Assembly (NCBI GenBank): GCA_005223375.1
Contig: RXOD01005255.1
Coordinates: forward strand, 1 to 15,063
Reading direction: 5' to 3'
Length of the DNA: 15,063 nt
Origin: Amoebophrya sp. AT5.2
Lineage: Eukaryota; Sar; Dinophyceae; Syndiniales; Amoebophryaceae
This document shows, piece after piece, positions 1 to 7,269 of the stretch. The notes beneath the pieces were generated by a model that did no database searches, was not told the origin of the DNA, and saw only the letters and a list, made by a program, of their open reading frames with translations. Position 1 is the first letter of the stretch. Each line of letters begins with the position of its first letter. A program made the position numbers and the translations under genes.

Positions 1-1882
1 TCGACGCGAGCTTTTCGAGCACCTCGGAGACGGCTTTCTCCTCCTCCAACTGGGGAAACCGACTGAATTCCTGCGGGTTGCGGCTTGTCGGGCCCAAAAT
101 CGGTTCTTGACCCGTCGTCCGCCTCTTTTCCGAGATCCAGGCGTCCTGTGGTCCTCGGACGACCCCGGCAATACTAGGGTCGTAGGGATCGGCCAGCCGC
201 TCTCCACTCCCGCTTGCTGCTCCCCGCCGACGCTCTCCCACCGCCTTTCCTGACGCTGACGCTGACGCCCTCATCAACTGCTGGCTCGCCACTTCCTGCA
301 TGCTCTTGAGGCTCTGCGCCACGTGCTCCGAGCCCATCGCGAGGCTTTGAATCGCTTCCTGGTCCTCGCGCGACTTGGCGCCAAACAAGACCGACGAGAG
401 ATGACCCGGCACCACGCCGGTGCCCGCCATCGCTTCGCCGCTCATCATGGTCGCGTAGTCAAGCTGCTGCTGCTGCTGCGATTGAGCTACCAAGGCCTCC
501 CCCCCCAACGCAGTAGCTCCCCCTCTTCCCCCCGGCGAGGAACCAGAGCCCGGATACAGCCTCAACCCCATCCCTTCGTGAACACGTTTCCCCGAGGGCG
601 AGTTGGGCGACAGGCTTCGTTCCTCCTGTTGTGTGAAAAGCAGCCGCGACCCGTAATCCAAATGGCGGGCCTCCTGCAAGCTGCCGCGGAAATCCTGCGC
701 GTGCTTGCTGTACACGCTCGCGAAAAACGCTTCCAACGACTCCAACCCCCGGCTGGACTTGACGATCACGTGGTGGGGTCCGCGAAAGTCGACGTAGACC
801 TTCTTGCCCTGCGCGCGCGCGCCGGATGTAACGTCCAGCACGAAGTACCAGTTCTCGCGCAGCTTCGTCACCTGCAGAAAGGGCAGCGGGTAGTGCTCGA
901 AAAACCGCGTCAGCGCCACGTCCACGCGGTCGGGAATGTGCTGACCCAGGATGAAGGTGGCGGTTTTGATTGGGGGCCGTTCGGCGGCTTTCGTATCGGC
1001 GTTGCTCTTGTTTGGGAAGGCCTCCTTGTTCGGCGACCGCGAGGAGCTCTCCGCTTTTCCTTGGCTGGAAGACGCCTTCACAACCGCGGGCTTCCTCGGC
1101 GGGGGGGCGGGGGCTGGGGCTGTTCGGGAGGCTTTGGCCTTGCTACTCTTCGCAGAGGACGCCGCGGATGCCGACCCCGACTTGATGGCGATCGACCCAA
1201 CCCTGTTCGTCTGAGACAGCGACCGCTTCTTCGTCGGCGGACCTTCCTTTTTATCCGACGTGGTCCCGCCAGACGAACCCCCGCGGCGGTTGGAGGCTGC
1301 TGGCTTGTCTGCAGCTGCCGGAGTTTTGTTTTTGGCGTTTTCCACCGCTCCCTTGCCCTTCCCCTTTGTTTCTGCCCGTTTCTTCGGCGAGTCCGACGAG
1401 GAGCGGGCCCCCCGCGCAGCATCTTTGTTCTCGCCTTCCGCCTTCGCTTTCGCGGCGTTCGGGCCTCGGCGACGCGTTGTCTCCGCACTCCCGTGCAGGT
1501 GTGAGCGCCTCACCTTCGCCTCTTCTTCTCCCAGTGCCTCTCCGTTTTTCATCACGGTCCAGTTCGATGTGTCGACGTAGAGACCGCGACCTCCCTGCTC
1601 CCCGGGGCTCTCCTTGCGCTTTATTCCGTAGCTGCCTCCTTCTCCCGCCTTCTGCAGCTGTCCGCCGGACCAGTAGTCCGTGTCCCTTGGCTGATTCACG
1701 TGCAGCATGCTCGCGCCGGGCACGTAAGCGTCGGTTTTTGGCGACGTCGCGGCCTCCTTATGCCGGGGGCTCTCCGGGCTGCTGCTCGCGCGCGAGATGT
1801 AATCGTTCAAAATGCACCGCTTCAGGTCGTGGTCGGGGGATTCCACAACGATATGAAAAGACGAAGACGACCAGCGATGGCA
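1..1882 (-). CDS. Gene 2, last visible exon (3' end outside window); unrecognised protein with one ordered segment
   Basis: The minus strand is open from 1882 to the window edge with no stop, giving 627 codons (about residues 1610-2236 of the gene 2 model). A TAG codon lies just before 1882 and works as the last three bases of a 3' splice site (AATAGTAG|TGC, phase 0). The first in-frame ATG is at 1708, but the codons upstream of it look coding (ESPDHDLKRCILNDYISRAR), so an upstream exon is expected. In order: a Ser/Pro-rich start, a Lys/Ala/Ser-rich low-complexity stretch (about 1724-1910), a compact segment of mixed hydrophobic and charged residues (about 1911-2007, containing NWYFVLDV and KVYVDFRGPHHVIVK), then Gly/Ser/Gln-rich sequence with a run of five Gln. 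The compact segment looks like a folded alpha/beta domain, but I do not recognise the family. Coding is well supported; function is unknown. Confidence 0.75.
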
Positions 1883-2043
1883 CTACTATTGGTGAGGAGC
1901 TTGTAGTTGTACAGGCACGGCTAGGCAAAGGCAACCAACTTTAAATCACTTTAGTAGCAACGGCGAGCGGTGCCGATTTTTAAGGCGCTCGGAAGATTGG
2001 TGTCTGGGGCGCGAGGGTAAGGATTGCTTCGATCAGCCTATAC
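1883..2043 (-). other. Intron, gene 2 (161 bases, phase 0)
   Basis: Starts GTATAG after an ATC codon and ends AATAGTAG. Both sides are in phase 0. The 5' part of this intron is complementary to the exon just upstream (see the foldback at 1977-2096). The splice sites are inferred from phase and motifs only. Confidence 0.5.
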
Positions 2044-2096
2044 GATGCAGGACAGCTGATCGAACCACTCGCCCCCCTCGCGCCGAGCGCGAAAAA
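1977..2096. repeat. Nested foldback (inverted repeat) across a gene 2 exon/intron boundary
   Basis: Paired arms, all perfect complements: 1985-1992 with 2083-2090 (8 bp), 2008-2017 with 2075-2084 (10 bp, GGCGCGAGGG/CCCTCGCGCC), and 2028-2036 with 2056-2064 (9 bp, TTCGATCAG/CTGATCGAA). A T-run at 1977-1981 also faces an A-run at 2092-2096. The two outer arm pairs overlap by two bases on the right side. The arms are separated by unpaired internal loops, and the terminal loop (2037-2055) contains the proposed donor at 2043. Confidence 0.75.
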
Positions 2097-2138
2097 CCAG
2101 CCGCGTTGCTCTTGCTATACTGCAGGCCTCTTCTACTT
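2044..2138 (-). CDS. Gene 2, short internal exon (or first exon of a separate gene starting at ATG 2148)
   Basis: A 95-base open stretch encoding EVEEACSIARATRLVFRARR and onward to DQLSCI. Two readings fit. (1) It is an internal exon: CCCGAG|AA at 2139 accepts a phase-1 donor at 2252, and TACTAAC lies 12 bases before the AG. (2) It is a first exon from ATG at 2148 (MSREVEEACSIAR, 35 codons). Both continue in frame through the 1883-2043 intron. I prefer reading 1 because donor, branch motif and phase all agree. Part of the exon forms one arm of a foldback, so its coding status is less sure than that of its neighbours. Confidence 0.5.
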
Positions 2139-2252
2139 CTCGGGACATAAGTTAGTAGCTGAAGGTGTCTTCGCGAAGACCTCGTCCCCCTCCCATCGAT
2201 TTCAACAGTCACTGTAGCTGTTGCTGTACTCCACTAATAGCTACTTTCTTAC
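2139..2252 (-). other. Intron, gene 2 (114 bases, phase 1, GTAAGA donor and TACTAAC branch motif)
   Basis: The donor is TATG|GTAAGA, the best match to the donor consensus on the left side of the window. TACTAAC, the yeast-type branch sequence, sits 12 bases before the CCCGAG acceptor. The phase is 1 on both sides. If it is not spliced, the upstream frame ends at a TGA whose last base is 2209, adding only 15 residues after the donor (KKVAISGVQQQLQ and neighbours). Confidence 0.6.
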
Positions 2253-4198
2253 CATAGCTGGTCGCATAAACGAAATGGTTCGCGACCTTCTGGTATACCT
2301 TCCCCTCGTTTGATACGAACGGCGCCGCGCCGACGACTTTCCGGGAACTCGGGCGGAACTTTTTCGCCGACGAGGGATTGCTGGAAGTAGAGGCCATCTT
2401 CTTGTTGCTCGTTCGCGCGACGTTTGCACCAGTTGTAGAGTACATCTGCTGCAGCTGCGTTTTCTCGAGCTCGGTGACTAAAGATTGCACCGCGTGCTGC
2501 TCCGACGGACCTACCCGTTCGACCTCGTCGGAGCTGGACGCATCCACTACTCTTCCTCGTCCGCTCGTGCCACGTACATCATCTTTCGGATCCGACGAAT
2601 ACAGAAAAACGCCCTCGTGTTCCTGTTCATCTTGGGCCGCTGCACCACCAGACTCCTCCACATCGGAGCGCTCTCCGAACGTGATCTCGTCCGGATCGAC
2701 GCCGAGACCTTCTTGCGACGGGCGGAAGGACACCTTCAGATCCGGCACGGGTGGCGAAATCTCGAACGAAATCTCGCGGTCCAGGTAGGAATCCGACTTG
2801 GGTGTTGACCCAAAGAACTCTTCTTCGTCCCGGCGAATCACTTCCAAAACCTGCTCGTGCGCCTGCTGCTTCTCCTCCTCGGAGGCCTCCAGCTGCTCCG
2901 GAAACACACAGCGGTACGTGCTGCTTTTCGAATTCGAGTGGTCGTGTACCATTTCCTCCAACTGTCCCCGAAGGTAGTAGTCGTCCGGGTACAAGTCCGA
3001 ATTCATCTTCGCGCAAGTTTGGAAGAAGTGCTCTTCCTCGTCAGAATTCTGCTCGCAGTCAAACACATCTTGCTCCACGTCGGCGGCGCGGATGGCATCG
3101 GACGCGCCCGAAAACTCCTCGGGGAAGACAGCGCGGACAAAGGGAAAGGACTCAGGGTTTTCCTCATCCGAGGATCTTTCGTCGTGGCCTCCCTGACTCG
3201 CAGAACTGCTCGACGAGCTGCCGCCGCCGCCGCGCGAGCCATGCGGCCCATGTTGCCCATGTTGCCCGTCAACCTCAGCCTCGGAACTGACGAACCTGCG
3301 AGCTCCCAGCCCCGCTTCGAGGTCGCAGTACTTCGATGAGTTGTAACATCCCACCTCGTCCGCGTACAGGTGGGACACCCCGTTGTTCTCGACGAAACCC
3401 TTGTTCTCGAAGAACTTGGAGAGTTCTTTCACACGGCTCGGATGCTGTTGCTGATGACAATCCTCATCACCCTGTTGTCCACCTTTCCCACCTTGCACCG
3501 GCCTGGCGTCGTAGAGGAACTGCTGGTCTTGATCGATGTGGTGGTAGGTGTTCTCTACCCGCGGGTAGTGGCGGCCCTCCCGCTGCGCCCGCATGCTTTC
3601 GCCCAGCTCTTCGACCAAATTCAACTCCTCCAGTCCAACGCGACCACAGACCTTTTTCGACAACCACGTCGAGGTCCACCGGAACGTTTCATCCTCCAAG
3701 AGGTCCCCCTCCGACTGCGCGCCGCCGACCGTATTGACGTTCATCTCTTGTACTGCAGGACCGTCGGGACTACCCATGGCCACCACATCATCCTCATCGT
3801 CCTGGTGTGTGGCTCCTCCCGCGGCGAGTAGTTCTTGTGCCTGGGATTCGTGTTCACGTTCACGTTCACGTTCACCGCCCTGAGAAAGCGCCGGCACTAC
3901 GGGTTCATCTTCATCTTGCCGAGGGCGTTGTTGTTCTTTCGCGCCTTGCTTTAGCGGCGTCGGCACGTTGATGTCGAGCAGCAGCTTGGTCGGGGACTGG
4001 TAATGCCCCCGCGCGAGCCTCTCCACGACCCGGCCGTCGATTCCGTTGCCCTGCTGCAGCTGCGTCCGGACGTACTCGGAAACTTCTGGGAGTTGCTTCT
4101 TTTTACCGAGGACTTTTTTGCGGCCCGATGTCCGGGCCTTGGCCTTCGCCTTGGCTTGCTTCTTCTCTTCCTGCGTCTGGGGGCGCACGACGGAGGCC
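2253..4198 (-). CDS. Gene 2, large exon: acidic, disordered protein segment (unspliced frame runs to a stop at 2209)
   Basis: One of the longest uninterrupted frames in the window (about residues 930-1577 of the model). It opens with a Lys/Ala-rich basic stretch (KKQAKAKAKARTSGRKK), then becomes strongly acidic and Ser/Gln/Glu-rich, with a Gly/Ser homopolymer region encoded near 3215-3240 and many EEE/DEE clusters. I recognise no known domain. There is no ATG at the start: the frame opens after a TAG at 4216-4218, and its first possible initiation codon is GTG at 4188, so it is probably an internal exon entered at CTGCAG|G (4199). Read unspliced, it ends at TGA (2209-2211). Short helical-looking stretches (for example LEELNLVEELGESMRAQREG) may be interaction motifs. 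Predicted cell location and function are unknown. Confidence 0.75.
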
Positions 4199-4229
4199 CT
4201 GCAGTGATTTGGAACCTAAACTTAAACAC
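4199..4229 (-). other. Candidate 31-base micro-intron, gene 2 (phase 2)
   Basis: Starts AT|GTGTTTAAG and ends ATCACTGCAG|G. Removing it joins the 4230-4306 frame to the large 2253-4198 frame in register (AT+G gives Met). At 31 bases it is far shorter than the RRM gene introns, so it needs RNA evidence. Confidence 0.4.
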
Positions 4230-4306
4230 ATGAAGGTGGTTCGATCGACATCGAATAGCAGCTGGTGATCGTAGTAAAGTTTTCCTTCACTGACTCTGTG
4301 TAACAT
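4230..4306 (-). CDS. Gene 2, 77-base exon (or a separate start at ATG 4306)
   Basis: Encodes MLHRVSEGKLYYDHQLLFDV and onward to DRTTF, a coding-like peptide. It follows a pyrimidine-rich acceptor (TTTCCTTTGCAG) ending at 4307, immediately before the ATG. Two readings fit: an internal exon in phase 0 with the block upstream, or the first exon of its own gene, with AG|ATG acting as a cis or trans splice acceptor. In the second case only 18 bases separate it from the stop of the upstream frame (4325). Downstream it joins the 2253-4198 block only through the 31-base intron. Confidence 0.45.
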
Positions 4307-4396
4307 CTGCAAAGGAAATGCACATCAGCTTGGAAGGAGCGCGTGAAACAATACTACGACCAAATACATTTTCGCTTGGTAGTAGTATTCTTTCAC
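4307..4396 (-). other. Candidate intron, gene 2, containing most of a foldback
   Basis: The acceptor TTTCCTTTGCAG is convincing. The donor is not settled: phase-0 candidates are GTGAAAG at 4396 (90-base intron), GTAAAAG at 4459 and GTAACA at 4465. The intron would contain all or most of the inverted repeat at 4332-4407. If unspliced, the upstream frame reads through to a TGA at 4325-4327. Confidence 0.45.
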
Positions 4397-4407
4397 GCGT
4401 TCCTTCC
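4332..4407. repeat. Long inverted repeat (32-base arms, 12-base loop)
   Basis: The left arm, 4332-4363, and right arm, 4376-4407, are complementary at 29 of 32 positions, with the loop at 4364-4375. It sits exactly at the end of the long frame at 4325-7006. If translated, one arm encodes RVKEYYYQ and the other encodes the hydrophobic tail LVVVLFHALLP. A hairpin of this quality is far outside chance expectation for the window. Confidence 0.9.
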
Positions 4408-7006
4408 GCCGTTTCGTTGTTGGCGACCCTTGCTCCCCGTCCTCCTCGTGGTCTTTTACTGTTACTTTTTCAACGTCCTGCTCCTGCGAACCGCCGTCCG
4501 TCTCTGCCGCTACGCCGTACTCCACGAAAATTCTCGCCGGCCGCAGCTCCGGCGTCTTTGTCGGTGTCCGCGTTTTATCCTTCACCACGACAGCACCGTC
4601 CTCCCAGACATCCCCCTGCTCCGCTTGCCAGACACAATTCTCCTGGGCCGCCCCATTATTCGGGTGCAAACAACGCTCCTCGAACTCCTCCATCGCTTCG
4701 GCCACCAGCCACTCCACTTGGAACACCCGCAGCAGCTCGCGCACCACTTCGGGCACCGCCCGCGGGACCTCGGTCGCGTACTGCCGCAGCAACCTCTCCA
4801 AAGCCTCCTTCTGCGTCATGGCAGTACCCGTAGTTGATGACGCATAAGGAGACGCTTTCGGTTTCGACGAGAAATTTGAGAGAAACATTTTCACCTTCCC
4901 CGTGATTTTGGCCTCGAGCAGGGGATCGTGGTTGGTGAAAGGCCAGTTCAGGGACTCCGTTTTCGCGGGCGACGAGGGGGCGGTCTTGCTTGGAGAAGTC
5001 CACTCCTCTGCGAAATCCGCCGGCGTGGCGGGAGGCGGCTCCTTCGGGTAGGCGCTGTCGACGTTCGAGATCACGTCTGAAACCGCGGCGGGGCTGCTGA
5101 GAGGCGGCGGGCTCGGCGATGGCTTCTCCTTTTCGACGCGGACGACCGACACCCCGGCCGTCATTTCTGCTGCTGGAAATCTGCTCTCTTCTACCCCGAA
5201 CCGCTTTGTGTCCTCGCGCGACGCCGACCGCCGCTTGCTGACGGAGTTACTGTCCGAGTACCGACCGCCGACCGAGGCATCGCGCTCCTCCAGAGTGTTC
5301 ACGTCCGAGGCCGGGTCGAGGTCGTGGTCCGCGTGCTGCAGCACAGGCACTGCTACGGGATAGTGCACAGGCGACCGCGCCGGCAAGGCCCGCACGTACT
5401 GGGGCGCGGAAACGGAACCGTGACTATGTTGACTGGGGGGCTTACTATGTTGTTGGTCGCTACCCGCCTGGCGCCAGGGCAGCGGCGGCGAGAAGAAGCC
5501 GCCCCCGTTCTGAAGTTCATGCACGGCGGCGGAAACGGAGTGCGACCGGCTGTCAGATGCCTGCGAGGAGCTCAAAAACATGTGACTAGTAGCGCCGGCA
5601 GGAGAAGCTCTTGGCTGTTGATGCGATTGTACCTCCGATCGCTCCGGCGACGGCCCAACCACTTCGTGGTCGCCTTCCTGCAGGATCTCAACATTTTCCT
5701 CCGATAGGCTGCTTTTGCTGATTCGGTCCATCGCGAGCGCTAGGGTGTTGTTTTTGCTCACCTTCGACAGGCTGGTGCGCACCTTCTCGCCCACCCGCGA
5801 CACCTCCGCCATCCACTCGTCGCCCAAATCCAAGTGCGCGTTGGACGAGAGCGTCGAGACCTCCAGAACGGGGTTCGGTATCGAGATTTCCCCGCATTCC
5901 TCAGCAGCAACAAGCTCTCGCTGAGCAGCTTCGTGGTCAGCACCACCTGCGCACGTCTGCCCACCACTCACCACGGAGCGCTTGCTGCTGCCGCCGAAGA
6001 GGTTATTCCCCCCAACCCCAGCTGACGGGTGGGAATCGGAACTGCAGCTCGTCCCCATGGTACCTGTACCTCCGGCGCCGAAAAAGCCCCCCATCGTCTG
6101 GTGCAGGCCCTCCATCTGGATGCTGGGGTAGATAAACTGTTGGGGCCCCAGTTGTACAACTCCTGTTGAACCGTACCCGACCGACTGGGTCGCGACCGAA
6201 TGACTCGCGCTCATGCTCATCGACGGGTTCTGGAAGATGTTCAGCCCCGCCGGCCGCTCCACCAGCTTCGGACTAGACACTGTCTGCGACTTTGGCGTTG
6301 TCCCGCCTGCTCCTGCCTGCTGCGATCCGACCACAGCAGCACCGCCTCCGAAGCACCCGCTCAGCGACGGCAGCAGCCGATCGGTCCAATTCTTCCCAGC
6401 AAACGCGGGTTTTAATTCCTGCGATAAGTGCGAGGATCGGAGCGTGTTTGGTGAAGTACTAGGCTGGTTGAAGTGTCGGCTCCTTCCTGTTACAACCTCC
6501 GAAGGGCAGAACCGGCGATGAAACTCGGCCGTCGCGGCCCTGAGTTGCTGCACCTCCGTGGAATTCCCGAGGACCGTGAGGAACACGGTGGCCGAACTGC
6601 GGCTAGGGACGACATGCGGATTTTCGGATTCACGCGACGAGGCGGAGTCGTCCAGTACTACCGCGGCGCCACATCTGAGGCTAGTAGGACTTCGTGAACT
6701 ACTTGAGGCTCCGACTGTAACAATCGGGTGGGCCGAGGCTCGTTGAACAATCGGGTGGGCTTCGGCCAGGAGCGGAAACGAAATCGGCGTACCGTCGCTC
6801 CGTGCGACGACCAGCTCGTCGACAAAGCACTCGAGTTCAAGATTTCCTGCGGATGGCGAGGCGCCGATGGTGGCAGCGAGGTGCGACGGCGATCGCGATT
6901 GAAGCAGGCACTCTTCGATACGGGTCGGCGAAAGACCCTCGGCGACGAGATCGCGCAACACGAAATTGATCGAATCCCCTCCGAAACTCTCGCAGAAACA
7001 CAGCGC
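4397..7006 (-). CDS. Gene 2, largest exon: Ser/Gly-rich protein segment with a helical C-terminal part (unspliced frame ends at 4325)
   Basis: An open frame of about 870 codons in this model (residues 34-903); unspliced it runs on to a TGA at 4325-4327. There is no usable ATG at its start: the frame opens after a TGA at 7052-7054, and the only nearby ATG (7041) is in another frame. A good acceptor (CCACCCAACAG|GCG, phase 0) lies at 7007. The N-terminal part (FVLRDLVAEGLSPTRIEECL) looks helical and globular. A long Ser/Thr/Gly/Pro-rich disordered middle follows. A helix-rich segment lies at about 764-812 (EALERLLRQYATEVPRAVPE and onward to EAMEEFEERC). The end is acidic, then basic (KRRKER). 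Some parts (ATVFLTVLGNSTEVQQLRAA) look folded, but no family is recognised. Coding is well supported; function is unknown. Confidence 0.78.
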
Positions 7007-7100
7007 CTGTTGGGTGGAGGAAGCCGATGAAAAAATTCCATGCACCGATGATCAGGAAGATAAATGATAAAATGGCTGCTTGATGATTTCTTCGGGATAC
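7007..7100 (-). other. Intron, gene 2 (94 bases, phase 0)
   Basis: The donor is TTG|GTATCC. The acceptor is a pyrimidine-rich run ending CCACCCAACAG. It is phase 0 on both sides and joins the 7101-7153 peptide to the large exon (…GATL|ALCFCE…). It contains in-frame stops, so it cannot be read through. Confidence 0.5.
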
Positions 7101-7153
7101 CAATGTAGCCCCACGATTACGAACTGCAACTGCTATGTGTATGTATCCTGCTC
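7101..7153 (-). CDS. Gene 2, short exon upstream of the large block
   Basis: 53 bases encode AGYIHIAVAVRNRGATL in the phase that continues directly into ALCFCESFGGDS of the large exon. The exon follows a very pyrimidine-rich acceptor (TTTTGTCTTTCTTTCACCAG) and ends at a GTATCC donor. The peptide is too short to assign. It could also join gene 1 if gene 1 used a GC donor just before its stop (see findings). Confidence 0.45.
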
Positions 7154-7185
7154 CTGGTGAAAGAAAGACAAAAAAAATCACGAAC
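7154..7185 (-). other. Candidate 32-base micro-intron, gene 2 (phase 1)
   Basis: Starts A|GTTCGTGA and ends CTTTCACCAG. It links the ATG-containing stretch 7186-7231 to the 7101-7153 exon in phase. The donor is weak; the acceptor is strong. Most of it is a pyrimidine tract that duplicates the sequence around the gene 1 stop codon. Confidence 0.25.
7163..7180. repeat. Direct repeat copy A (18 bases)
   Basis: Matches 7252-7269 at 17 of 18 positions (GAAAGAC, A-run, then TCA). The two copies bound a 71-base segment between the end of gene 1 and the second exon of gene 2. On the minus strand both are TGA plus a pyrimidine tract. Confidence 0.8.
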
Positions 7186-7231
7186 TCAGGAGAAACCGGG
7201 TTCTTGACAACCCTCGCCCTCGCTCGACCAT
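7186..7231 (-). CDS. Possible first exon of gene 2
   Basis: ATG at 7231 opens MVERGRGLSRTRFLL, which is in phase with the next exon if the 32-base intron is removed. It starts 35 bases after the gene 1 stop. It is offered as the most economical start for gene 2; the peptide itself is not distinctive. If wrong, the gene 2 start lies elsewhere or gene 1 and gene 2 are continuous. Confidence 0.25.
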
Positions 7232-7251
7232 CAAAGATTTTTTTCTTTTTT

Positions 7252-7269
7252 GAAAGACAAAAAAAGTCA
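7252..7269. repeat. Direct repeat copy B (18 bases), overlaps the gene 1 stop codon
   Basis: Partner of 7163-7180. On the minus strand it begins with the TGA stop of gene 1, followed by CTTTTTTTGTCTTTC. The adjoining bases can fold into a small T/A hairpin (CTTTTTT against AAAAAAG). Confidence 0.8.

Noticed and set aside
323..1504. Long plus-strand frame of 393 codons
   Set aside because: It is the complement of the well-supported minus-strand exon; its Arg/Pro/Leu-rich product is typical of an antisense shadow in GC-rich coding DNA.
6658..7041. Minus-strand frame from ATG 7041 (MEFFHRLPPPNRR…)
   Set aside because: It overlaps the large gene 2 exon in another frame and has a shadow-like Arg/Ser/Pro composition.
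7069..7077. AGCCATTTT on the minus strand, as in the dinoflagellate spliced leader
   Set aside because: Only 9 of 22 leader bases match and the flanks do not, so chance is enough to explain it.
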